From Bacteroidales bacterium (GTDB taxonomy: Bacteria > Bacteroidota > Bacteroidia > Bacteroidales > UBA932): a stretch of 64,000 bases of DNA. Position numbers and translations under genes: made by a program. The stretch is from assembly GCA_017443465.1 (NCBI GenBank), contig JAFRXO010000033.1:1-64000 (forward strand), given 5' to 3'. Below are positions 42,343 through 49,752 of this stretch, piece by piece. The notes under the pieces were generated by a model. The model had not been told where the DNA came from, searched no databases, and saw only the letters and a list, made by a program, of their open reading frames with translations. Every line of letters begins with the position of its first letter. The stretch's first letter is position 1.

Positions 42343-42423
42343 TGCGGGCGGTGGGACTCGAACCCACACGTCTGACGACACAAGATCCTAAGTCTTGCTT
42401 GGCTACCATTACAACACGCCCGC
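42343..42423 (-). tRNA. tRNA-Leu (anticodon UAG)
   Basis: The minus strand folds as a class II tRNA: acceptor GCGGGCG/CGCCCGC with discriminator A (42343), anticodon stem CAAGA/TCTTG with loop CTTAGGA, giving anticodon UAG (reads CUA and related Leu codons), a long variable arm (TGTCGTCAGACG region) and a T arm GTGGGTTCGAGTCCCAC. CCA is not encoded. It is followed by a terminator. Confidence 0.95.
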
Positions 42424-42479
42424 AAAGAGGAGACAAAATTATTCGTTTTTCCGCTTTTTTCCAAAAAGAGGAGAGGGGA

Positions 42480-45400
42480 CTATGGCTCATCCTCCTCATT
42501 CAAGGCTGCCTCTGCCTGGCGTTTCTCCTTACGCATGGCTTTCTTCTCCTGCCTGGCGGCCTTGCGGGCAGCGACAGCCTCCTTCCTCCTGGCTGCCTTG
42601 GAGCCACCGGAAGTATTTGTCCCTGAGCTTACCGAGCTCTCTCCCGTCGCGGAATCGGCGGCGGCTTTCAGGGCGGCCCTCGCTGCCGCGATGGAGTCCA
42701 TCTTCGCAGTCAGCGCCGAGTCCACAGGATTGTCATATGCGTACTGCAGGGAGTCTAGAGCATGGGTCTCGGTGGAGTCCAGCGGCGCTGCGTCCGCCGA
42801 GGGGTCGTATCCGGCCTCCTTCGTAGCGCGCTCGACGCCGTCCTTTGCGGCTGCGACTTCCTGTACGGCTTTCTCGACTCCTTTCTGGAAGATGTTGTGG
42901 ATCGCGTTCACAAGGTTGATCTGCACGGTGTCCACCTGCCTTGAGAATACTGGAACATTGGTGTTCTTGTACTTGGCCTTGGTCAGGGACCACTTCATGT
43001 TATCGAAATCATTTCCCCGGAGGTTGATGCCGAACCTGAACGGGATCGGGGATTTCAAGACTGACAGGTGGTACTTGAAACTCTGGTCGAAATTCTGGAT
43101 TCCGTCCATTGCCAGGGTGTAGCGGTCTATGCCCATGACGAAGGGGAAGACCTGGAGCTTGTTGTCGCTGATCAGGCCTTCAACCGACATCTCATCGATG
43201 ACGTCCCTCTTGCGGTTGCGGAACATCAGCAGCCTGGACACTTTCTTCAGGAAGCCTTGCTGGGCAAGCGACAGGTTCGAGCCTCCGATCCTGATGATGC
43301 CCTTGATGGACGGCATCTCGAGATTCATGTCGGTGTCCAGCTGGGAAGTAGCCGCCATTTCGCATGTCAGCATGCCCTGGAAGGTCTTGAGCAGCGGGAA
43401 GAGGGTGTCCACGGCAGGGAAGAGCTGGATAACCTGCTCTCCGGATATGTCCACCATGTTTATGTCGAATCCGGCCGTCAGGTCTTCGCGTGTCTTGGAT
43501 GAATAGAACCCTTCGAAGTAAATGTCTCCCATGTTGGAGGTTGCCAGGGTGTTGGTGAGCTGGAGAGTCCTCTCTTTCATCAGGAGGTCTGCCGCCAGCC
43601 AGTTGACCTCCAGGTCGGACCAGTCAATTTCATTGCATCTGAGCTTGATGTCTGCGTTCAGGTTGGCCGGGAGGACGATGGCTTTGATGTCCAGCGTCGT
43701 GTCCACCTGCTCGGACTCCAGCTTCACCTTGCGCATGTATTCCTCGTCGCTCATGTCTTCCGACATCGCTGCATCCGAAGTGCTCGGACGGAAGCGGTTG
43801 CCCGAGGCATATGTACTGAGGAGTTCATTTGCATCCAGCCTCTTCGATGTGAGTTCCAGGTTGAGGCCTATCCTGCTCCTCCTTCCGGCGAGCATCCTCA
43901 TCAGGCCTTTAAGCGAGCCGCTTGCCGAGAGGTCTGAAGCTCCTGAGCGGAGCGTCAGGGAAGAGAGATTGATATCATCATTGTTCAGCTTTCCGTGAAG
44001 GCTCTCGAAAGTGTTGTCGGCAGGGAACCAGGGGGTCATTATCCTGCCGCTGTCAACATCGACCTTTCCGCTTAGGCGCCATGTGTTGAAGAAGGACTTC
44101 ATCCCTTCTCCAAGGTCGATCTTGAGGTCCTTGGCGCGGAAAGTACTGTCCGAAAGATATGACGGGAGAGGCCTGGAACCGAATCTGGCCATCATTGCCT
44201 GGCGCTCCCGAATCAGGAGAGAGTCTCTCGGTACACCTGGCCAGACATGCTTCAGGGAGTCAAGGAGACGTGTCATGATGGCCTGCCGGTAGCTGGCTGC
44301 CTTGGATGCGGAGATTCCTACAGAGGCCTTCTTCAACGCCACCCTGTTTACTCCCTGCCTGAAGAACAGCCCATCGTTGCCGCTGTTGAAATTAATATGT
44401 CCGGCTTTCTCTTTCCGGCCAATGTTGAAGTTGTTGCGGGATTTGAGTAGGCCGACGAAAAGCGAGTCTTCACCCATGAGGGCGAGCCTGTCGACTGACA
44501 GGTTGCCAAGGAGTGGCTGTCCGGAAAGCCTGATCCTGCGTCCGCGTATGAAATTGGATTGCCCTAGAAGGGCCGCCAGGGAATCTGCAAACGCATCTAC
44601 ACCGAGTACGGTCCGTCCTTTTGGTATTGCCGGGTCGGCTTTGTTGGGCTTGTCGGCAAGTTTGATGTCCAGCTTCGTGAGGGATGCGTTCAGTTTGTCG
44701 GGCTTGTCATAGAATCCCAGTTTCTCGCTCCATATCCTGCCGTCGAAATCAGCTCCGTCGAGGTTGCCGGAGAAGATCCCGAAGGGAGCACTCCCTTTAA
44801 GGGTCATGTCTATCCTTCCTGCAGCCTTGACAGAACCGTCGTCGGCGATGAACCGGACTACGGAATCAGCTATCGCATGGGCAGTTGCGTCCAGGAACAG
44901 CCGGCTGCCCCGCCCGAGGATATCGGTAGCTTCGCCCTCAGCCTTGAGCGCGGCTCCGTTAAGGGAGAAATCAAGTTTGTTGAGCGAAGCGTTCAGGCGG
45001 GAAGAATCATCTGTCTCCGCTCCCAGATCAAGGGCTATTCTGCCGCGTTTCAGAACTCCTTTCCATTCGACCGAGCTGCCTGGAATCCTGGCGCCGGCGA
45101 TGATCCTTGGAGGCTTTCCATGGCCGACAGGCCCGTCACAGGAAGCTTCAATGGACAATTCCGCATCGGTCTTGAGTTTTGACAGTGCGGGGACTATTGT
45201 GGAAACATAGTCGGTGATGTCCTGGACGCGGTTGCGGTCCATCCTGAGGTCGGCCTTAAGGTGTCCTCCTTTGTCATATGCGGTATAATCACCGCTGCCG
45301 CCTATTTCCAGCGGAGCCACCTTCAGCTTCATGTCCTTGAAGGAGACTTCGAATTTCCCGTCGGTCTCGGGAAGACTTGCGGTGGCGGTCAGCTCAATCG

Positions 45401-46226
45401 GGACGTCCAGGCGCCCCACGGAAGAAAGCGCCAGGAGGACATTGGATTTGGTCTCAATCGCATATGCATCGTTCCGCTCATCGATTTTCATATAGTCGAA
45501 AGTGACGGCTATGCTGTCTGAGGGAAGCCTTGCAGCGGTGAGCATATCTTCCAAGCTGAAATGTATCCTGCTCTTGTGAAGGGATGAAGTGTTGACTTTC
45601 CCCTTGAAAGACAGGTCCTTGAGGCTTGTCAAGGTGAAGATGGTGTCTTGCACGTCGGTGAAGATCACGTGCGGACGTCCGTCAAGGCTTATCCGGTTGA
45701 CTACGATTGTGGGGAGAGGGGATTGTTCTTTTTCCTCTTTAGATTTGGAGGCGAAGCGGAGTATCTCCCAGTTGGCGGCCGTGGAATCGTAGAGATGGAG
45801 GAATATCCTCGGTGCGGTCAGGAATGCATGGCGTACATGCCAGCGCCCTGAAAGCGCGTCCAGATAGTTGAGGGAGACACGCAGCTGCTTGAGGCTGGCG
45901 AGAGTGTCCGTCCGGGACCCGCGGCCTTCTTCCCTGAGGGGGGACTGGATCCCGGCCTGGTCATATGCCGCGAACTTCCCGTGGGGGTAGGTGAGGGTGA
46001 AATCATCCACGCTTACGCTCAGGTTGGGGAAGCTCTTGAATACATCGGCCTTGACGCGCCCGAAAGAGACGTTACCGTCGACGAAACGCTCTGCGACTGA
46101 ATTGACTATCCGGGTGAGTACATGCCTGTTAAGGGCGACCTGCATCACGAGCATCAGTGCCGCGAAGAGACATGCAAGGCAGACCAGAACGATCCTCAGT
46201 GTCCTGTTTTTGAAAATTCCAGGCAT
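42480..46226 (-). CDS. AsmA-family envelope protein
   Basis: A 1248-residue protein anchored by one N-terminal membrane helix (about 10-30) with a long periplasmic part. Features of AsmA-like proteins: RIVNSVAERFVDGNVSFGRVKADVFKSFPNLSVSVDDFTL in overlapping parts near the start, many repeated beta-strand units through the middle, and the C-terminal AsmA block (IRIGGSNLSLAQQGFLKKVSRLL). The end is a charged Ala/Lys tail (ARKAARQEKKAMRKEKRQ). AsmA-family proteins form bridge-like structures that move phospholipids between the membranes. It has its own promoter at 46245-46252. Its specific cargo is unknown. Confidence 0.85.
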   Translation of the reverse strand: MPGIFKNRTLRIVLVCLACLFAALMLVMQVALNRHVLTRIVNSVAERFVDGNVSFGRVKADVFKSFPNLSVSVDDFTLTYPHGKFAAYDQAGIQSPLREEGRGSRTDTLASLKQLRVSLNYLDALSGRWHVRHAFLTAPRIFLHLYDSTAANWEILRFASKSKEEKEQSPLPTIVVNRISLDGRPHVIFTDVQDTIFTLTSLKDLSFKGKVNTSSLHKSRIHFSLEDMLTAARLPSDSIAVTFDYMKIDERNDAYAIETKSNVLLALSSVGRLDVPIELTATASLPETDGKFEVSFKDMKLKVAPLEIGGSGDYTAYDKGGHLKADLRMDRNRVQDITDYVSTIVPALSKLKTDAELSIEASCDGPVGHGKPPRIIAGARIPGSSVEWKGVLKRGRIALDLGAETDDSSRLNASLNKLDFSLNGAALKAEGEATDILGRGSRLFLDATAHAIADSVVRFIADDGSVKAAGRIDMTLKGSAPFGIFSGNLDGADFDGRIWSEKLGFYDKPDKLNASLTKLDIKLADKPNKADPAIPKGRTVLGVDAFADSLAALLGQSNFIRGRRIRLSGQPLLGNLSVDRLALMGEDSLFVGLLKSRNNFNIGRKEKAGHINFNSGNDGLFFRQGVNRVALKKASVGISASKAASYRQAIMTRLLDSLKHVWPGVPRDSLLIRERQAMMARFGSRPLPSYLSDSTFRAKDLKIDLGEGMKSFFNTWRLSGKVDVDSGRIMTPWFPADNTFESLHGKLNNDDINLSSLTLRSGASDLSASGSLKGLMRMLAGRRSRIGLNLELTSKRLDANELLSTYASGNRFRPSTSDAAMSEDMSDEEYMRKVKLESEQVDTTLDIKAIVLPANLNADIKLRCNEIDWSDLEVNWLAADLLMKERTLQLTNTLATSNMGDIYFEGFYSSKTREDLTAGFDINMVDISGEQVIQLFPAVDTLFPLLKTFQGMLTCEMAATSQLDTDMNLEMPSIKGIIRIGGSNLSLAQQGFLKKVSRLLMFRNRKRDVIDEMSVEGLISDNKLQVFPFVMGIDRYTLAMDGIQNFDQSFKYHLSVLKSPIPFRFGINLRGNDFDNMKWSLTKAKYKNTNVPVFSRQVDTVQINLVNAIHNIFQKGVEKAVQEVAAAKDGVERATKEAGYDPSADAAPLDSTETHALDSLQYAYDNPVDSALTAKMDSIAAARAALKAAADSATGESSVSSGTNTSGGSKAARRKEAVAARKAARQEKKAMRKEKRQAEAALNEEDEP

Positions 46227-46244
46227 ATGCGGGGAGAGTTATTG

Positions 46245-46252
46245 CAAATATA
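46245..46252 (-). promoter_or_regulatory. -7 promoter element of the AsmA-like gene
   Basis: TATATTTG on the minus strand, 18 bases before the ATG at 46226. It lies directly after the T run of the rpsU terminator, so termination and initiation sites adjoin. Confidence 0.6.
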
Positions 46253-46253
46253 C

Positions 46254-46288
46254 AAAAAAGAGTGAGACTGGATGCCAGTTCACTCTTT
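46254..46288 (-). terminator. Intrinsic terminator of rpsU
   Basis: On the minus strand AAAGAGTGA pairs with TCACTCTTT (46280-46288 with 46257-46265), enclosing a second stem ACTGG/CCAGT; a run of six T residues follows. Confidence 0.9.
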
Positions 46289-46314
46289 AAGTTTCATTCG
46301 AAAGGGGAGGAGAC

Positions 46315-46509
46315 TTACTGCTCTTCTTCAAGCCTCAGATGCTGGACATAGATGGCCTTCATCCTGGCTGCGCGTTTGATCACCGAGGGTTTCTCGAAGT
46401 TCTTGCGGGCACGGAGCTCACGGATAGCACCGGTCTTTTCGAATTTCCTCTTGAACTTTTTAAGGGCTCTCTCGATGTTTTCGCCTTCCTTGATGGGAAC
46501 TATAATCAT
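46315..46509 (-). CDS. rpsU: 30S ribosomal protein bS21
   Basis: A 64-residue basic protein: MIIVPIKEGENIERALKKFK, RKFEKTGAIRELRARKNFEKP split, then typical bS21 end SVIKRAARMKAIYVQHL. bS21 sits near the 3' end of 16S rRNA at the mRNA exit side of the small subunit. The gene has its own promoter (46542-46571) and terminator. AAAGGAGGTGAT, 12 bases complementary to the anti-Shine-Dalgarno end of 16S rRNA, lies 7 bases before the ATG. In Bacteroidota, where most mRNAs lack such sites, rpsU is known to have one because bS21 helps hide the anti-Shine-Dalgarno; ribosomes short of bS21 then favour its own mRNA. Confidence 0.96.
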   Translation of the reverse strand: MIIVPIKEGENIERALKKFKRKFEKTGAIRELRARKNFEKPSVIKRAARMKAIYVQHLRLEEEQ

Positions 46510-46516
46510 GCTTTAA

Positions 46517-46528
46517 ATCACCTCCTTT
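46517..46528 (-). promoter_or_regulatory. Exceptionally strong Shine-Dalgarno site of rpsU
   Basis: AAAGGAGGTGAT on the minus strand is fully complementary to the 16S rRNA 3' end and lies 7 bases before the start codon. It fits the autoregulation proposed for bS21 in Bacteroidota. Confidence 0.85.
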
Positions 46529-46541
46529 TTCTTTGCGGGTG

Positions 46542-46571
46542 CAAAGGTAGTCATTTTATTTGTTTTCCAAA
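46542..46571 (-). promoter_or_regulatory. Promoter of rpsU
   Basis: On the minus strand TTTG (46568-46571), 18 bases, then TACCTTTG (46542-46549). The -33 element lies within the last codons of the sirtuin gene. Confidence 0.75.
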
Positions 46572-47266
46572 ATTTTTTTGAAGGTTTCCATCCCCTTTGT
46601 CGCCACTTCACGGATATGTACTATCCGAGGGTCGTGGACAGGCACCTCTTTGGGGTCGATGATGTAGATCGGGGCGTCTTCCCGGGCGTACCGGTATAGC
46701 CCTGCCGCCGGATAGACCTGAAGGGAGGTACCCACTATCAGGAATATGTCAGCATTTGACACACAGTCCATTGCCTTTTCTATGTTGGGCACGGCCTCGC
46801 CGAAAAAGACGATGTGGGGACGTAGCTGTGACCCGTTAGGCGCCTTGTCTCCGAGATGCACTGCACCATAGCCGACGTCTATGACTTCCCTCTCGGAGAA
46901 CGATTCGTCATATGCCCCGTTCTCAGGCCTTACCTTGGTGAGTTCCCCATGGAGGTGGATGACCCTGGTGGAGCCGGCCCTCTCATGCAGGTTGTCGACA
47001 TTCTGTGTGACCACTGTCACCTTGTAATCCTTCTCAAGCTCGGCGATCGCCTGGTGTGCAGCATTGGGGACGGTGTCTTTGAGCTGGGCACGCATATCGT
47101 TGTAGAAGTCGAGCACCAGTTTCCGGTTGCGGTACCAGCCCTCGATCGACGCTACGTCGTTTACATCATATTTGTCCCAGAGACCTCCGTTGTCCCTGAA
47201 TGTGCTCAGTCCGCTCTCGGCGCTTACTCCCGCACCGGTGAGGACCACCAATGATTTCTTAGCCAT
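46556..47266 (-). CDS. cobB: Sir2-family NAD-dependent protein deacylase
   Basis: A 236-residue sirtuin. NAD-binding GAGVSAESGLSTFRDNGGLW, TQNVDNLHERAG and the catalytic His in HLHGELT are present, followed by GSQLRPHIVFFGEAVP and VGTSLQVYPAAGL. It removes acyl groups from protein lysines. The usual four zinc cysteines are absent, as I recall from other Bacteroidota CobB proteins. The class III signature YxxR, which reads acidic acyl groups, is changed here to Tyr-Asn-Asp-Met-Arg (FYNDMR), shifting the Arg by one; preference for succinyl groups is therefore doubtful. The start is ATG 47266 in CATATG; the longer frame upstream overlaps the ATPase. Confidence 0.9.
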   Translation of the reverse strand: MAKKSLVVLTGAGVSAESGLSTFRDNGGLWDKYDVNDVASIEGWYRNRKLVLDFYNDMRAQLKDTVPNAAHQAIAELEKDYKVTVVTQNVDNLHERAGSTRVIHLHGELTKVRPENGAYDESFSEREVIDVGYGAVHLGDKAPNGSQLRPHIVFFGEAVPNIEKAMDCVSNADIFLIVGTSLQVYPAAGLYRYAREDAPIYIIDPKEVPVHDPRIVHIREVATKGMETFKKILENK

Positions 47267-47270
47267 ATGT

Positions 47271-48419
47271 TTACTTCTTTTTCTTTTCGAAGAAATACCT
47301 TTCCGCCCAGTACTCGAAGAGGGGGTCTTCAAAATGCGGTTCATCCTTTTCGTCGAAGGATATGACTTCCTTTTTCATGAGGGCGTCCTTGATGCGGCGG
47401 ACGTTTGCCGAGGAATTCAGGCCGTATTTGTTTATCACTTCTGCGGAACTGAATCTGGTGTATCCGTCCAGGATTGCGCTCAACAGGCCGAGCTGGAAGG
47501 TGGTCATGTCATTCACTGTGGCCTTGAACCTCGGCTCGTGGATGGAAATCAGCTTGCTGAGAGAATCCACCAGCACGGGCTCTGTGATATAGCCCTTGGA
47601 CATATAGTCGCATATGGCCGCGAAATGGTTCATGTAGCAGAGGTTGTTCCGGAAAAGGACGCATGCCCCGTCCAGAAGTTCCCTGTCAACCACTTTTCCT
47701 CCGGAGAGGAAACCCCTGACTATGTGTTCGACGATGACTTTCCCGTCAACGGTGCGCAGCGGGAAGTGCTCCACCTGGCGGTGGAAGAACCTTTTCACTG
47801 CGAAGATCTCCTTCATCGCATTGATCATGGAGCCGCTGAAAATAAAGGAGCACTGCGGATTCTCCTGCTCCCTGAGGACCTGCTCGAAGATCTTAAGGAC
47901 TTTCTCCCCGTCCTCGGTCCGCATAATGTTCTGGAATTCGTCCAGTATCAGGTAAATCCTCTGCCCTTTTTCCTGGGCGAGCCTGAAAGGAAGGGTAAGG
48001 ACGGCCTTTATGTCGCCCTCGTCCAGCTCCCAGGAGGCTGAAAGGACCTCATCGTAATCGGAATGGCGGGCCTGGTCGAAAACCAGATGTGTGTCGGAGA
48101 GGAGCCTGGAGGATATGTCCCGATACTCGTGGGGAGTGGTGGCGAAGGTGCGGATCACGGTGGAGCCGAACCTTTCCACGAATTCTTCGATGGAGCGGAT
48201 GTTCAACAGGGTCATCTCCCCGACGACGAAGCGCTGTCCTCCCATCCTCATGTTGAAAAGGGTCTGCTGGATGAGGGACATCTTTCCTGTCTTGGGCGGT
48301 TCCCACAGGGCGACGTTTTCTCCCTGGGAAAGGAGGTTGCCCAGGATTACGCAATCCTGCTTCCTCCCGATGAAATCCTTCCCGGTGACATATCTGTCGT
48401 AAATGAACGTAGAATCCAT
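47271..48419 (-). CDS. AAA-type ATPase with degenerate Walker A (archaeal-ATPase/Cdc6-like)
   Basis: A 382-residue protein of the archaeal-ATPase family common in Bacteroidota: start DRYVTGKDFIGRKQDCVILGNLL, Walker B IYLILDEFQN (about 160-170), sensor FIFSGSM, and a C-terminal winged-helix-like region (FSSAEVINKYGLNSSANVRRIKDAL) with a DUF-like end. Walker A reads WEPPKTGKMSLI: the first Gly is Glu, and the Ser/Thr after Lys is Met, so nucleotide binding may be weak or altered. Roles of this family are largely unknown. The start follows a 16-bp palindrome (48426-48441) and a promoter element. Confidence 0.8.
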   Translation of the reverse strand: MDSTFIYDRYVTGKDFIGRKQDCVILGNLLSQGENVALWEPPKTGKMSLIQQTLFNMRMGGQRFVVGEMTLLNIRSIEEFVERFGSTVIRTFATTPHEYRDISSRLLSDTHLVFDQARHSDYDEVLSASWELDEGDIKAVLTLPFRLAQEKGQRIYLILDEFQNIMRTEDGEKVLKIFEQVLREQENPQCSFIFSGSMINAMKEIFAVKRFFHRQVEHFPLRTVDGKVIVEHIVRGFLSGGKVVDRELLDGACVLFRNNLCYMNHFAAICDYMSKGYITEPVLVDSLSKLISIHEPRFKATVNDMTTFQLGLLSAILDGYTRFSSAEVINKYGLNSSANVRRIKDALMKKEVISFDEKDEPHFEDPLFEYWAERYFFEKKKK

Positions 48420-48425
48420 GCGTTT

Positions 48426-48441
48426 ATAACAAATTTGTTAT
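48426..48441. promoter_or_regulatory. Perfect 16-bp palindrome, operator candidate
   Basis: ATAACAAATTTGTTAT is a perfect inverted repeat lying between the -7 element (48447-48454) and the start codon of the ATPase gene, in the divergent region shared with the arabinose operon. Its position suits a repressor site. The protein that binds it is not known. Confidence 0.5.
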
Positions 48442-48446
48442 CATTA

Positions 48447-48454
48447 CAAATATA
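48447..48454 (-). promoter_or_regulatory. -7 promoter element of the ATPase-sirtuin genes
   Basis: TATATTTG on the minus strand, 27 bases before ATG 48419. The palindrome 48426-48441 lies in the predicted leader. Confidence 0.55.
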
Positions 48455-48497
48455 AATGATTTTTGGATACATTTTCATCCTTATTTCCTTTTTTTCG

Positions 48498-48528
48498 TTG
48501 CACAAAAAGAAAAATGATGTTACCTTTA
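48498..48528 (+). promoter_or_regulatory. Promoter of the L-arabinose operon
   Basis: TTG (48498-48500), a 20-base spacer and TACCTTTA (48521-48528), one base off TAnnTTTG. It lies 51 bases before the galM start. Confidence 0.55.
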
Positions 48529-48579
48529 AAACCACTAACACAGAGAATAACTGAAACAACAATAAAATTCGTGTTTACA

Positions 48580-49740
48580 ATGAGAAAAGTACTTCTCGCC
48601 GCATGTGCGGCAATCCTTCTGCTCGCAGGCTGCAAGACCGGAACCAAGGCACCTGCGCTCAAGTCGGGCCTGGACAAGGCTGCCTTTGACACTACTATCA
48701 ACGGAATGGCCGTGAGCCTCTACACCCTGGTCAACAAATCCGGAATGGAGGTGGACCTCACCAATTACGGAGCCAGGATAGTGTCGATCATGGTACCTGA
48801 CAGGGACGGGGTCTACAGGGACGTTTCCCTCGGTTTCGATACAATTAAGGAATATGCCGACACTGTCAACACTCCCAGCAATTTCGGCGCTGTGGTAGGC
48901 CGTTACGCCAACAGGATCGCAAAGGGAAGGTTCTCGATAGGGGATGAGACCTATCAGCTTCCTCTCAACAACCATGGAAACTGCCTCCACGGAGGTTTCG
49001 ATTCCTGGTACTATCGCCCCTTCGAGGCCGAGCAGATTTCCGACACTCAGATCAAGTTTACAGTAAAGTCTCCGGACGGAGACAGCCATTTCCCAGGAAA
49101 TGTCACTGCAACGGTAACTTATACCCTTACGGAAGACAACAGGCTTGACATCCTTTACGGAGCTGTCACCGACAAGCCGACTGTAGTCAACATGACCAAC
49201 CACTGCTACTTCAACCTCAATGCGGACGGCTCCAAGAGCATCGAGGACAACGTCCTTTACGTCAATGCCGACTACATCACTCCGACTGACGATCTGCTCA
49301 TCCCGGTCGGCGGATTCCTCGCTCTGGAGGGGACTCCGATGGATTTCCGCAAGGCAAAGAGCATCGGGAGTGTCGCTGACGATAAGAGTTTTGTCCCGCT
49401 CGTATATGGAAAAGGAATCGATCACAACTTCTGCCTGAATACCTACAAAGACGGCAAGGGTGACGACACTGTAGTGGCCGGAAGCCTCTATTCTCCCAAG
49501 ACCGGCATCAAGCTGGATGTCTATACGGATGAACCCGGCCTCCAGGTTTACACCGGCAACTTCCTCAACGGGAGTATCGCTGGCAAGGGCGGCGTCCGTT
49601 ATGTACACCGCGCGGCATGCTGCCTCGAAAGCCAGAAATATCCGGATACCCCCAATCATCCCGAGTGGCCCTCAGCCCTCCTGAATCCGGGAGAGAAATA
49701 CAGTTCCCACTGCGTTTACGCGTTCAGCGTAGTCAAGTAA
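48580..49740 (+). CDS. galM: Aldose 1-epimerase (mutarotase), lipoprotein
   Basis: A 386-residue protein with a lipoprotein signal (MRKVLLAACAAILLLAGC). Mutarotase features: LTNYGARIVSIMVPDRDG, FGAVVGRYANRIAKGRF, LNNHGNCLHGGFDSW (catalytic His), MTNHCYFNL, and LQVYTGNF with the catalytic Glu upstream. It interconverts alpha and beta anomers of aldoses, here most likely L-arabinose before uptake. The start ATG 48580 opens the signal peptide. It is the first gene of the ara operon, 12 bases before the symporter. Confidence 0.9.
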   Translation: MRKVLLAACAAILLLAGCKTGTKAPALKSGLDKAAFDTTINGMAVSLYTLVNKSGMEVDLTNYGARIVSIMVPDRDGVYRDVSLGFDTIKEYADTVNTPSNFGAVVGRYANRIAKGRFSIGDETYQLPLNNHGNCLHGGFDSWYYRPFEAEQISDTQIKFTVKSPDGDSHFPGNVTATVTYTLTEDNRLDILYGAVTDKPTVVNMTNHCYFNLNADGSKSIEDNVLYVNADYITPTDDLLIPVGGFLALEGTPMDFRKAKSIGSVADDKSFVPLVYGKGIDHNFCLNTYKDGKGDDTVVAGSLYSPKTGIKLDVYTDEPGLQVYTGNFLNGSIAGKGGVRYVHRAACCLESQKYPDTPNHPEWPSALLNPGEKYSSHCVYAFSVVK

Positions 49741-49752
49741 GCCTTTATTCAT

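Noticed and set aside
48535..49659. Open frame of 374 codons antisense to galM
   Set aside because: Long because of codon bias in galM; no domain, no promoter, and the mutarotase frame is convincing.
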